This document shows, piece after piece, positions 22,811 through 33,282 of a DNA stretch of 64,000 bases. The translations under genes were made by a program, and so were the position numbers. The first letter of the stretch is position 1. Each line of letters opens with the position of its first letter. The notes below the pieces were generated by a model, which saw only the letters and a program-made list of their open reading frames with translations, ran no database searches and was not told where the DNA came from. The stretch lies in assembly GCA_033675265.1 (NCBI GenBank), contig JAUJYZ010001572.1, positions 1 to 64,000 of the forward strand. The letters are read 5' to 3'. Origin of the DNA: Actinostola sp. cb2023 (lineage: Eukaryota > Cnidaria > Anthozoa > Actiniaria > Actinostolidae).

Positions 22811-23666
22811 AACAAGACGCTCAATGAGCGTACACTCGGGCTTATGAAAAGGACAATGTCAGTTGCGTGAGGAGAGACCTGACAATGACTGACAGTTGCG
22901 TGACGAGGGAGACTATATGTCTGCCAGATGAAGGGCTATACGATCTCGATTTACGAACTATTGACCTTGCTTTCCTTAAATGCTTTGATGTAGTTTTGAA
23001 GTACGATTTTTACGATTCCTTTTCCTTCTGAATTTTTCAAACGTGGAATAAAATAAACATCCATCATGAGTTACTGAAAATAACTCGACTGGCTCGACTG
23101 TTTGCATGACTTCTGTACATATAGCTTTCTGTCAATAGATGGAGTTATACATGACCGGCGTTGGTCGTGAGTTTAATTATAACAAGAGTCCGCGGAGATC
23201 TTTATCTATGAGTCAGACACAATCCTCCCTCGTCATTGAGCGTCTTCTTCTGTAATAGATCCCTAAAATCTAAGGACGTTTTGATTTCGATTGTATTTTT
23301 GCCGTTCACTGACCTGTTTTGAGCGTGGAAATTCGGTTTTAAATCAACGGTTCTAAAATTAGGTCGCCTAATAGATGTATGACTCAGATAAGGATCACTT
23401 TACAACTGTCATCTTACTGAAAAGAACACGAATTTTTTCAAACGTGGAATAAAATAAACATCCATCGTGAGTTACTGAAAATAACTCGACTGGTTCGATT
23501 GTTTGCATGACTTCTGTACATATAGCTTTCTGTCAATAGATGTTGCTACATCGCTGGTCGTGAGTTTAATTATAAATACTCAAGGACACATATTAACGAG
23601 CCGCAGCCAAGAAAAGTTCCCAAAAAAGCAGGGTTTCCGGTTGCTATGCCTGACCTTATATTATAA
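22811..23666 (+). mobile_element. Hairpin-ended element, copy D (right end missing)
   Basis: Starts with the left-end hairpin AACAAGACGCTCAATGAGCG directly after the fold-back element. It contains the reverse-strand VYFIP ORF near 22930-23070 and a second truncated unit near 23410-23560. No right-end hairpin is seen; the second sulfotransferase duplication begins at 23667 instead. It was probably truncated by that rearrangement. Confidence 0.6.
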
Positions 23667-23718
23667 AATACAATCAGTATCCCTAGTCACTAAACCCAAA
23701 CTACAGTCTGGCGGTTAA

Positions 23719-24435
23719 TCAACGCAGAATGTTCCAAATCACTACCGCCAAAATCACAGTAATGACAGCCAGGACAAACACCAACTCGTTGAACATTCTC
23801 CGTCCAGAAATCGACTGGTTGGTTTCGTCAGGGATAGAACTGCTATTCACATTCAAACGAGGAAAAGGTTTATCCGGCACCTGAACACCAAGAAACTCGC
23901 ACAGTGGTTCCCAACCTTGTTTAATGTTGTACACCAAGAGCTTGTCCCGCGGGACCAAAGCCTTGACCCGCGAGTTGTGTTCAGCGTATAGCTCAGGTAA
24001 AAGCTCGGGGTCGCAATTTCTATGCCAAAGTATTTCAAGGTCAATGAGTCGTTTCCACTTTCGTCCTGATGGTGTCACTGTGAATCCTAAGACCACCCAC
24101 CACTGTTTCTGTGTCGTCTTCATTAGTTCATCAGTTTTCAAGAAACTTCTCAACCAAACGTCTACATTGTCGCGTTCTTGGATGATAACTTTGGCGTCGG
24201 GGAAACAGCGCAGAATTTCGTCCCAGACAAAACAGGGAGGAGAGTCTAGAACGGCATCTATGTCAGCATACATTGTTGTAAAATCTGGCATTTCACCTTC
24301 AAGTGCCTTTATGTACTCGTCAGTATGATAGCCATAATGATCTACGTAGTCGTGTACACTGTACCCAAGCTCTGTCAACGCGGCTGCCAGGGAAGTGGTA
24401 CCAGTTTTCGGAAGACCCGCACAAATCAGCTTCAT
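23719..24435 (-). CDS. P-loop sulfotransferase-like protein with C-terminal membrane anchor (copy 2)
   Basis: A 238-aa single-exon ORF identical in translation to the gene at 12065-12781: P-loop GLPKTGTTS at residues 6-14 and a hydrophobic C-terminal anchor. Its upstream region is also duplicated, so both copies probably share regulation. Downstream flanks differ because the duplication breakpoint lies only ~50 bp past the stop codon. Confidence 0.85.
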   Translation of the reverse strand: MKLICAGLPKTGTTSLAAALTELGYSVHDYVDHYGYHTDEYIKALEGEMPDFTTMYADIDAVLDSPPCFVWDEILRCFPDAKVIIQERDNVDVWLRSFLKTDELMKTTQKQWWVVLGFTVTPSGRKWKRLIDLEILWHRNCDPELLPELYAEHNSRVKALVPRDKLLVYNIKQGWEPLCEFLGVQVPDKPFPRLNVNSSSIPDETNQSISGRRMFNELVFVLAVITVILAVVIWNILR

Positions 24436-25852
24436 AATAGGTTTGGTTTATCTACCTTGGTAGTGACCAGCAAACTACAAGTACCTATAAAGATAATGGA
24501 TTGATATCCTTGCATGGTCAAAAGTGATATAACTAGCCGATATAGACTTGGGCTACTGTATTTTCGAGAACTATTAAAATGCTCAGCAGTTAAAACTTCA
24601 TTGGTATAAATGGCAAGTTTAGAGTGCCACAGAAATCGATGATTGATCAATGAGTATTAAAATTTATAAATACTTAGATTTTAGCCAAAGAACTACATTA
24701 CTAAGGAACTATTTCAGAGAAGTGCTAAAACCTTGGACAGTAGACATCGCAACGTGACTTTTCGTCACTCGTTGCGTGACTCGGTAAAACATGCATGCGT
24801 AATTAGATTGACTTCGATATTCATATGAAGTAGATTTTCTCTTCTATATTGACGATACTCGAGCAGGAAAGCGTAAATATAGTCAAGAACTAAAGTTCAA
24901 TGTAATGTCGGTTTGTAGGTTGAAGATACAAAATTGTTGTCATAAAGTTCAATGGTTAATGAACATCTGTGATGCATTTATATTTTACAAAGAACGTTCA
25001 AAAGAACAGAATTTCGTGTTTTCTTAGCACGCTAAGTTGGGTAACTCGCCGTATCGATTTCACAAACTCAACTGCGATAAAATCAACAATATAAACGAGT
25101 TGCCACCAAATAACTCTTGGAAGTCTATACTAAAAAGCTCTTGAAAGGTTTATAAAATCAATATCCTGTGGGACACAAATCAAGCTCACATTGTGCAAAG
25201 TTAGTAAATTATTATCAAAACATGAAATCAAAAGAATTCAAGAATTCAAGAATTTAAAGCAGTACTTATTTATTCGGAATGATGTGATTCATTTGTTTAC
25301 GGGCTCGACTCCGTCTCTTCGACTAAATGCCGATTCACAAGTTGTTTGAGGTGGATTTTCTCCTTCAGTTTTAGTTCATCATTGACTACATCTAAGCTGC
25401 TAGGTAGTACGTACTTTGTAATCTTTCATCTCACAGTGTTTTTATTTGATCATAGTTAGTAGAGGGAATGGTTAGGAAGCCCTTTGTTATATTTCTTTGT
25501 TCGCTGTGTCTAGATGTCCGGCAGCCGGACAGGGTTTTGAATATCGTGCGCAAAGAATTGTGGGTCGGAAATCAACAAACGAGTGCATTTTGTTTTGATG
25601 CCATCTTCTAATAATTATTTTATAATACTAATCTACCTTTATGGCAGTGAATGCTGCCACACAAAATGTTATGCGGAAATGTGGACATAATGCAAAAGTA
25701 CTGAATGCATTCCATCACAGATGGGCAACAATTCTGTATTCCAGAAATAATTGTTTCCGTCAACTTCTGTAAATGATACGTCTATTTAAATAGTTTTTTT
25801 GGGGTTAAACAGTCTTCAAACAAGGCATCTTCGTTTTCGAACACAGGTAGCC

Positions 25853-26194
25853 CAATTCACCGATTGGCCCCTAGAGCTCACGTGGTGTACTTCATGTTAC
25901 TGTCACCAAAATGTTCGTATATTGTCTGTGAATTACCGTACAAACGCACTAACTTTTGTACAGTTTATCGACTCGATTTAGATGTGCGATCCTCTAAATA
26001 TTAGCAAAATCTCGTTTATCAGCCTTAGTTAAAATAGTTTTGCTAATATTGAGAGAATCGAAAAACTAAATCGAGTCGATAAACTGTACAAAAGTTAGTG
26101 TGTTTGTACGGCAATTCACGGAAAATGTACGAACATTTTGGTGACAGTAACATGAAGTACACCACGTGAGTTCTAGGGGCCAATCGGTGAATTG
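25853..26194. mobile_element. Fold-back MITE (copy 2)
   Basis: Duplicate of the element at 14201-14542. The left arm has acquired several differences (TATTGTCTGTG in place of CATTTTTCGTG) while the right arm is unchanged, so the hairpin is slightly less perfect. Confidence 0.8.
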
Positions 26195-27330
26195 CATCCA
26201 AAATCTGAGATAAAATACACGAGTAAGATCGAGAACGAACAGTAATACAAAATGGCGATCGATTCAAAATAGCTTTTGAATTTTGATCGTCGGTCTTTGA
26301 TGGATTTTTGATAGATTTCGCGTGCAGTATATAATAATATAATAATAATAGATATTGGGAGCATCCCACAAGGTCTCGATGCTCTTACAAATATGTACTA
26401 ACTAAATAAACCTAAAAATCCTATTTACAATCAATACAGTCTAGAAACAAGCAAGTAAGCGGACGACTATTAAAGAAAATGTTCTCTAAAAAGATGAGTC
26501 TTCTTCAGTCTTAATGAGTCCGATGAACGAATATAATCCGGTATAAGCTTCTTTAAGTTGACCAGTTCAAACATGAGGCCGTATAAGCTTAGTAAGTTGA
26601 ATCAAGACCGTTTCAGTGAAATTTACAAGTTCCGTTTCATTTAATGCAAGCTTCATAAACAAGATCGAATACCGGTAATTTGATAGGAACGCATGAGCCG
26701 ATTTCTGGCGTGGGAACAGCTAACTGTGATTGGTTAAAATAGTTTTGAGAATAATTAGCGGATTTCTTTACAAAAGCCCAAATGATATTTAAGTAATTGT
26801 GATAGAATTCTATATTAAACGTTCTTGCTTATTCTTATTATTTCTTCTGGAGGGAAAGATCGGCACATGTATTTAGCGACGCTTTGCATTGTGGTCTCTA
26901 TACGCATTCAGTTATTTCACTTTGCACATTAACCAGCCTGCCATGCACCTCTGATCTTGCCGTTAACCACAATTCCTTGCGTTTTAATTTGCAAGCAAAA
27001 TGCCCAAAAGACCCCTATATATTGTTTATATATTACTCGCGAAAAAAAGAATCCTACAAGATACCCTCGCCCCCTTGTAACATACCGTGCCTAATAAATA
27101 CAGAAAACTAATTATCTATGGCAATGTAACAGCCCTTCCTTAATTTTATATTATTGTAAACACTGTAAATATCAGATGATGTAAATTGTATTTCATTAAC
27201 TATAAATAGCAGATTGTAAATATGTAATATTTATGTTTAGTGATATGGGTACTAAATAAAGTATGTATGTATGTATATGTGTATTAGTGCCCAGGTTTAT
27301 TGGAATCACTCTAGTGAGCAATTCAAATCA

Positions 27331-28701
27331 AACTAGACGCTTTAATAAGCGTTCACTCGTGCCCTGCAGGTGCGATTGAGCACTGGGAAGCATGCATTGT
27401 AGCATGAAAGAAGTATACTTTATATGGGCCTCCACCTTCCATTCGATGAGCGACTGAGCTGTGAAGAACGAAGAGATCAGGAACGAACTGAACTGACCGA
27501 GACACTGGCATGTTTTCATTCTCACCCCAGACAATTTTCTTTGAACCACTTTATAAAGGTATTTCTGGAAAAGGACAATCCTGGCAAGGAAACTCAAGCC
27601 ATTCAGAATTAGCTCGTTGATTAGATAGGCCGGGAATATTCCATCCCTCCAATTACGAGATGTGTAAAACCTGTCTAGCAAGAGTTGCTTTAGTGTTTAT
27701 CAGTCTCGTTCACAGCAGGGGCGGATCCAGGTTTTTGTCAAACAGGGGGTTGTGTTGCGGGCGTTGTGTTGTGTGAGCGGCAAAGCCGCGAACTATTAGG
27801 GGGTGTGGGGGCATGCCCCCCCAGAAAATTTTGAAATCTACAAGCTCTAAAATGCAATTTTTAGAGATCTGGAGTTGTTTTATTAACACAACAAAACTCA
27901 ATTTTCAGTAAAATTTTGAGTTTATTGGACATCCAACAAATATGCTTGGAAGAGTCTTCTTGGGTGAGCTTACAAGTATGAAGGCTTCACATACGTTTTT
28001 GACGCTAAAAACGGCAGGTTCTTTCTGTTATCAGTCAAACCGGCCTCGAAGTCAAACGGTCGTGTAAACAGTATGAATGAATTATATTATTCTTACGAGG
28101 GAGAGAGCTGAAAGTGCAAGAGAGACCTACTACGGACAGACATATCTATACAAGCGGTATTAAAAAAATATCCATAGGGGGGGTTGCAACCCCCAGAACC
28201 CTCCCCCTGGATCCGCCCCTGCACAGTCATACTCGATTGCAGATTGTGCTTAGTCATCATAGCTGTATTCACGACTAAAAACATTTCTCAATGTTTAGAT
28301 CTGAGATAATGATTATAGTCGGATAAAATCAGTGTTTGGTTACTTGTTGGGTGACTCGGTAGAACATACAGAATTTGGAATCGCCCCGCACTCGACAACA
28401 TAATACCGCCGGGCCAGCTCAGAATTTGTATAAACGACCAACATCGAGAAAACATACTCAGATTTGGGAAACTACATGTAGTCAGCTAGATATCATTGCG
28501 TGATTGATTCTGACAACTGACAACTGAACTTGCCCCTGCTTGACCTCCGGTGCCTCCTGATTGGTTTGTGATTTGTAATCTCTCTTGTGGTCAGATTTCA
28601 TGTCTCCATCTTCCATTTTATAACAACCACTAACAAACAAACAAAAAAAGACGGTCTGCAATTTAAGACTCCTGCCCGGCCTTCGGCATGGGGGCACGAG
28701 T
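27331..28701 (+). mobile_element. Hairpin-ended element, copy F2, interrupted
   Basis: Same as copy F1 but interrupted by the 506-bp unit at 27716-28221. Left end AACTAGACGCTTTAATAAGCG, right end GCACGAGT at 28701. The loop side of its right hairpin differs by one base from F1 (GGCATG against GGCCTG). Confidence 0.65.
27716..28221. mobile_element. Non-autonomous DNA transposon (hAT-like termini), 506 bp
   Basis: The terminal inverted repeat CAGGGGCGGATCCAGG and its complement bound the unit. It is flanked by CACAG on both sides (27711-27715 and 28222-28226), while the empty site in duplicate 1 has a single CACAG at 16055-16059. This proves insertion after the duplication. The interior is non-coding. 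The terminal sequence resembles widespread hAT-type MITEs, though a 5-bp duplication is shorter than the 8 bp usual for hAT. Confidence 0.85.
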
Positions 28702-29153
28702 AAAAAGAAACCGAGTCAATTTGAAACTACGGTGATGCAGAGGATATGTTTTTTTTAGCCAAAAATGTCAAAATCGGATTTTTAAACATTTTGAATAAGC
28801 TTCCCTTTTCATATGACTTTCTTAGAAAAGAAATACAAATTCTAAAGAATTAAGCAGACAAAATGAAGATAACCAAAATCGTGACTATTTTGCTACAGGA
28901 AACGATATGTCAACAGTAATTGGTTGGATTGTGACGTCAGTCGAAGCGCATCAGTACGTGACACTCATAACCACGCGAACGATACAACAACAGAATAATT
29001 TTTTAAACAACGATACACTTTTGAACTTTTTACATGTAAAAGCAAAGACATGTCAAGAAAATCTTTAGGCCGTCGACTTCGTCTTCGAAGAAACCGTTCC
29101 CAAACAGAGCAGAAAGCCATACAAATACAAACACATACACACATGTCCGCTAC

Positions 29154-29594
29154 TAGCCAGCGAATACAGCCGCTTTTTTACGCTCGCCACAGGGGTCTCC
29201 CGAAAGAAGCGTCAGCGGAGTGAGGCCCACATTCCTGTACTGTGACCTCTGAGGTCATGACAGCTCGTGTTGTAAATCTGATACAACACAGCCGCTCATG
29301 TTGTGAACACTAATTCCAAACGGCCTGAGTTTGTTGATTCGGCAATCAAAATTATTGTAGAACATGATTTTATTCATCTGTGCGTATGATAAGTCCGATA
29401 CAATCGTCCGCGGCTCGACATTGTAATATTTTGTTCAGGTCGTTGAGTTTAATTTATGCAAATAATGCGATTACCACCAATCAGTTCGGGTCCAAAATGA
29501 CGTCACAGTACAGGAATGTGGGCCTCACTCCGAAGACGCTTCTTTCGGGAGACCCCTGTGGCGAGCGTAAAAAAGCGGCTGTATTCGCAGGCTA
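29154..29594. mobile_element. MITE with TAGCC(T/A)G inverted termini (copy 2)
   Basis: Duplicate of 16991-17454. The left terminus here reads TAGCCAG, a one-base change from its right end, and the interior has lost about 20 bp. Confidence 0.8.
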
Positions 29595-30076
29595 GCCCGC
29601 TACCCGCAATGAATAAACTCCTCGATCATGCAGGATACAAGGGTCGCACTGTAACTCAACTGGCGGCGTAATATTACAAGTAACTCGAAGGTCCTCGAAC
29701 TAACTCGATTTCAAACTCGATGATCTTCGTTCGAAAATAAATGTTCACGGATTTGCGATCCATCTACGTGTCTGCACTCTATAGCAGTTCCAAAACATTT
29801 TACAGTCGATCGAGTGTCGCAGATCACTTTACCGTAACGAATAAGTTGAGTCAAATTGAGACTGATGTTGCTTCACTAAAGCTACTGAATGTATCTAGAT
29901 ATAAACATAACAGTAGTGAAATGACAGTCGAGAAATATTAATTTATCGGATATCACCTAACCCAGGCATAACCGTGTACTAAATACTGATATTTCTATTG
30001 CTTTCTACTGTTTAATTCCTGTTATTTAGTACGTACCGTAGTTAACGTTAGAGAAGAAAGTTGAGTTTTAATTGTA

Positions 30077-31937
30077 AACTAGACCCTGTTAGCAGGGTTC
30101 ACTCGTGCCCTGGTGCCGGATTGAACCAGCAGTACATGCTAAGGATCAGAGTAGAATTGGGATCTCTGTGGAAGTGTCAGTGTGGGGGCTTTCTCAGTAT
30201 ATCACCGTCCTGAATTCCTGAAAATTTGAATAACAATAGTTCATATTGTTGTATGCCTCGTTCTACAAAGAGTTCTTGATTTGAATAACAAAGGTTTTTC
30301 AGGACAGTGATATACTAAGAAAGAGCCCAAAGTTTGTATACGAGTTTGATTTTTGCTTGAAACTGCTTCCCTTTTCTACCTGGAACCAGCACATGTCGCA
30401 GTTATCTTTCGTGATCAATGCGGTATGTTTTATATTTCGCTCTTAGAGTGAAAATATTTCAACATTTTAAAAGTAAAATCAAGAGACCATTATCTTGGTA
30501 TATAAAAATGTATTCAACGAGTAAAGTTCAATGATTGATAGTTGTTGTCGGTCGATTTTTCAGTTAGACTTCGAAATATAAAATACCATAAATATAAGCT
30601 TGTGGTTTCCTTTCTAGTAGAACACATAGACGTCCAGCTATTCGTGTGCTTGTCTTCTTGGACGATAAGGATTTTCACTGAATGTTCGTGTGTGTCAGTT
30701 GTATAATTGGACTTCCTGTGGTCACAGGTAGCCCAAACGTAGAAATCAGTGGATCGTGACGTCTTTGGATTTTCGCCGGTTCGGTTGGATCAGGAATGAA
30801 CTCTGATAAAGCCTTCAAAGGGTATGAGATTCTCAAAAATGTATTCACAACAGTAGTCTGAAAATTAAAGAACACGTTGGTGTAGAAATCTGAGCAAGAA
30901 ATTGTGTTTTTGAGTGGTTTTGAGCGATTCGAAAAGCTTGGTTCAACCTGTCATTTTATAGTTTTGAGTATGAGTTAAATGTTTGTTTCTCAAAAGCATT
31001 ATTTTTCTACATCGTTCCCTAAGAAATACTAGAAATAAAGAATAATAGTTGTTGAAGTCCCCTGTGTGAATTTTGATTTGTTGACGAGCGCTGAACAGCG
31101 ATCGACATACCTACCAACCCCCTGGAACCTCAAATCTCAAATCTGGAGAATGGACAAGTAGGCTGAAGTAGCGTGCTTTCATGCCGAAAACAAAATGGCG
31201 GACAGCTCTGGAAATTTTCGAACCTCTCCCCCCCCCCCCCCCCTCCCCCCCACTCCCGTGAAAAAAAAATTTCGCATCGTATTCCTGTATTGCAACACGA
31301 TCGTTACGTTGTATAACGCAATTTCGAAAATCTGGAGACTCCCGGATAATCCGGGAGAGTTGGCAGGTCTGGATCGATGAACGCCGAAGTTAGGATTTGT
31401 GTGCAATTTCTAAGCCGTGGTGGATGCCTGGGCTCTGACTTGTTGCTTTATATCTCGTCTTTTTATCCTTCATTTGGCCAACACATTTAATTTAGCCGCT
31501 TTTTAGATCGGGAATCACGACTCCTATATAACACATTGCAAATGTGCGAGACAATTCAGTAGTACAAGACCCCATGCTTTCGCTAGACGCCGATAGCTAG
31601 ACAGACACCAGCTTTGACAATATCATCTGATTTGATTTTGACTTTATTTTTAGTGACGATTGTCTATGGAATTAGTGGTCATGCGTAGTGTTTTGGATTT
31701 GACAAAGTCCCACATCGATTGCGAGAAAGATAAATGTTTGTATATAAATGGTTCCAATACATTTACCTTTGGTGGAGATGGCCTCGGTGAGCCTCGGTAT
31801 ATTTGGTCTCGATAGCATGTGACCGGATATTTGGTCTCGATAGCATGTGACCGGATATTGTGCAACTGACGCCCCCCCCAAAAAAAAAATACGCGTTGGG
31901 TTTTATAACTCGTGCGGCCTACGGCCTGGGCACGAGT
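30077..31937 (+). mobile_element. Hairpin-ended element, copy H (1.86 kb)
   Basis: The left end AACTAG with stem ACCCTG/CAGGGT is followed by ACTCGTGCCC. The right end ACTCGTGC-GGCCTACGGCC-TG-GGCACGAGT finishes at 31937, followed by AATTACC. The left stem differs from other copies by compensating changes. Length is close to copy B. No credible ORF is seen; there is a C-rich tract near 31228-31250 and a 28-bp tandem duplication (GATAGCATGTGACCGGATAT) at 31800-31860. Confidence 0.6.
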
Positions 31938-32176
31938 AATTACCGCTGATCATGAATTCACAAACAGAGTAATTATACGATGCGTTGTATTTTTCTGTAC
32001 ACGAGAGAATGTTGTGAGCGGATTTTACTGTTCTGCACTATACAGAATTACTTACACATAAAAACACTAAGGAAACACAAAGACCAATTTCATGGAGTAA
32101 ATTGCATATGGGTCAGTCGAACGACACCATATGAAACCGAAGGTAAAACAAAGAATGTCCTCAAGAGTAGGAAATA

Positions 32177-32839
32177 TCAAGAAACAAACTCAATACTTAT
32201 CTTGAAACAGGGACCAAGTCGCTTAGTTGGTCTTTCACTGCTAACATAAGACGATGCAGATGCGGTAGTTTGGTAGGTGGGGCGTCTGGTCATGAGCTTC
32301 TGTTGCTGCTTGTCCTTTGCCTTCTTCTCGGCCCTCTTCTCCGAACGATAAATCCTCTTCTCGTCATCCGTGTCCGAAGCAAGCTCGTCGGAAAGATACT
32401 CATTTACCGTAAGCCAACCATACTCGCTTTTGTCGGCAAGTTTAATGGCTTTAATTCTTTTCGCCACGAGCTGTGATCCTTCTTCCAATGAACGCTTTAA
32501 ATTGTTGAAAGAACGACTTCCCAACGACTCAAGTGCATCGTCGAACTTTTCAAGGACTTGTTGGCAGTGCTCAAATTGCTGTTGGTTGCCTTTACGTTTG
32601 CAGGTAAAGTTTTCTTGCTTCGATTTATTTACCGCTTTCTTAACGGCAGAGCTGCTTTCCTTAGCGAAACGAGTAGCAAAGAGCTCTAACTTGTCGTCGA
32701 GGACTTTGGAAAGCTGACCAAAGGAACGAACAACCGCCGCCTGTATGGCACCTTCCGAAATTGTTGGAGCTGAAGTTTCTGGTTTATCCATAAGTGCGTG
32801 TGGTACTCGTTCGTCGTCAAAGACCCGAAGGAAGAACAT
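32177..32839 (-). CDS. Gag-like ORF1 of a DIRS-type retroelement, truncated at the zinc knuckle
   Basis: A 220-aa ORF; the likely start is the ATG at 32839 or the internal MDKPETS. It has a coiled, Lys/Glu-rich central part, then YGWLTVNEYLSDELASDTDD and ERRAEKK-like stretches seen in ORF1 proteins of invertebrate DIRS/YR retroelements. It ends at LGPCFK, where a CX2CX4HX4C knuckle would normally start, so the knuckle is cut off or lies on another exon. No reverse transcriptase follows. It lies just outside the left end of the 9.3 kb transposon. Family assignment is by recalled resemblance. Confidence 0.5.
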   Translation of the reverse strand: MFFLRVFDDERVPHALMDKPETSAPTISEGAIQAAVVRSFGQLSKVLDDKLELFATRFAKESSSAVKKAVNKSKQENFTCKRKGNQQQFEHCQQVLEKFDDALESLGSRSFNNLKRSLEEGSQLVAKRIKAIKLADKSEYGWLTVNEYLSDELASDTDDEKRIYRSEKRAEKKAKDKQQQKLMTRRPTYQTTASASSYVSSERPTKRLGPCFKISIEFVS

Positions 32840-33110
32840 TACACCGATTACACAATATATATAACCGTATGCTAATCACTTCGCTAAGGAGTTGAGAAAC
32901 AACTCCTTAGGGACAATACAGAAATTCTTATAGTACCGTGCAGAAAACAAATATCTGCTAAACTGCGTACCGCAAATATTTTAATATTCCCTGTGTTGAG
33001 TAATGTTCTATGTTGGGATCCCTGTGTGCATCCTGCGGGACGCGCCCGCAGCAATGTGTATAGAGTCGTTTTCGTATGAGTGGGAAACCTACGGTACGGA
33101 GTTACGGTTA
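32840..33110. other. Spacer left of the helicase transposon
   Basis: No gene seen. It contains a hairpin (CTAAGGAGTTG and CAACTCCTTAG near 32884-32910) and TACGG-rich sequence adjoining the transposon end. Confidence 0.5.
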
Positions 33111-33197
33111 TAGCCTGATTTTCAGACGGTCAGCGGTCCTCCGCTACACTCCACTCCCCCTTCCCGTCTGATAAACCTTGTTGGACTCCGTGTTCTT
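33111..33197 (+). repeat. Left terminal inverted repeat
   Basis: Identical to the complement of 42318-42404. It contains an internal short palindrome (GCGGTCCTCCGC). A CCAAT-containing stretch follows at 33212-33222, upstream of the helicase ATG. Confidence 0.95.
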
Positions 33198-33282
33198 CTT
33201 TGTCTGATTTTCAACCAATCAGAGCGAGGCTTTTACTTTTCACAAACTCAGGTATTCAAAGAATTTGAAAGTGTTTTTCAAG

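Larger units (their letters stand above)
23667..30051. repeat. Segmental duplication, copy 2 (~6.4 kb)
   Basis: Direct copy of 12014-17932. The main difference is the 506-bp insertion at 27716-28221; others are small indels and a ~20-bp deletion near 29480. Outside the gene and elements (24436-25852, 26195-27330, 28702-29153, 29595-30051) I see no coding sequence. Confidence 0.95.
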
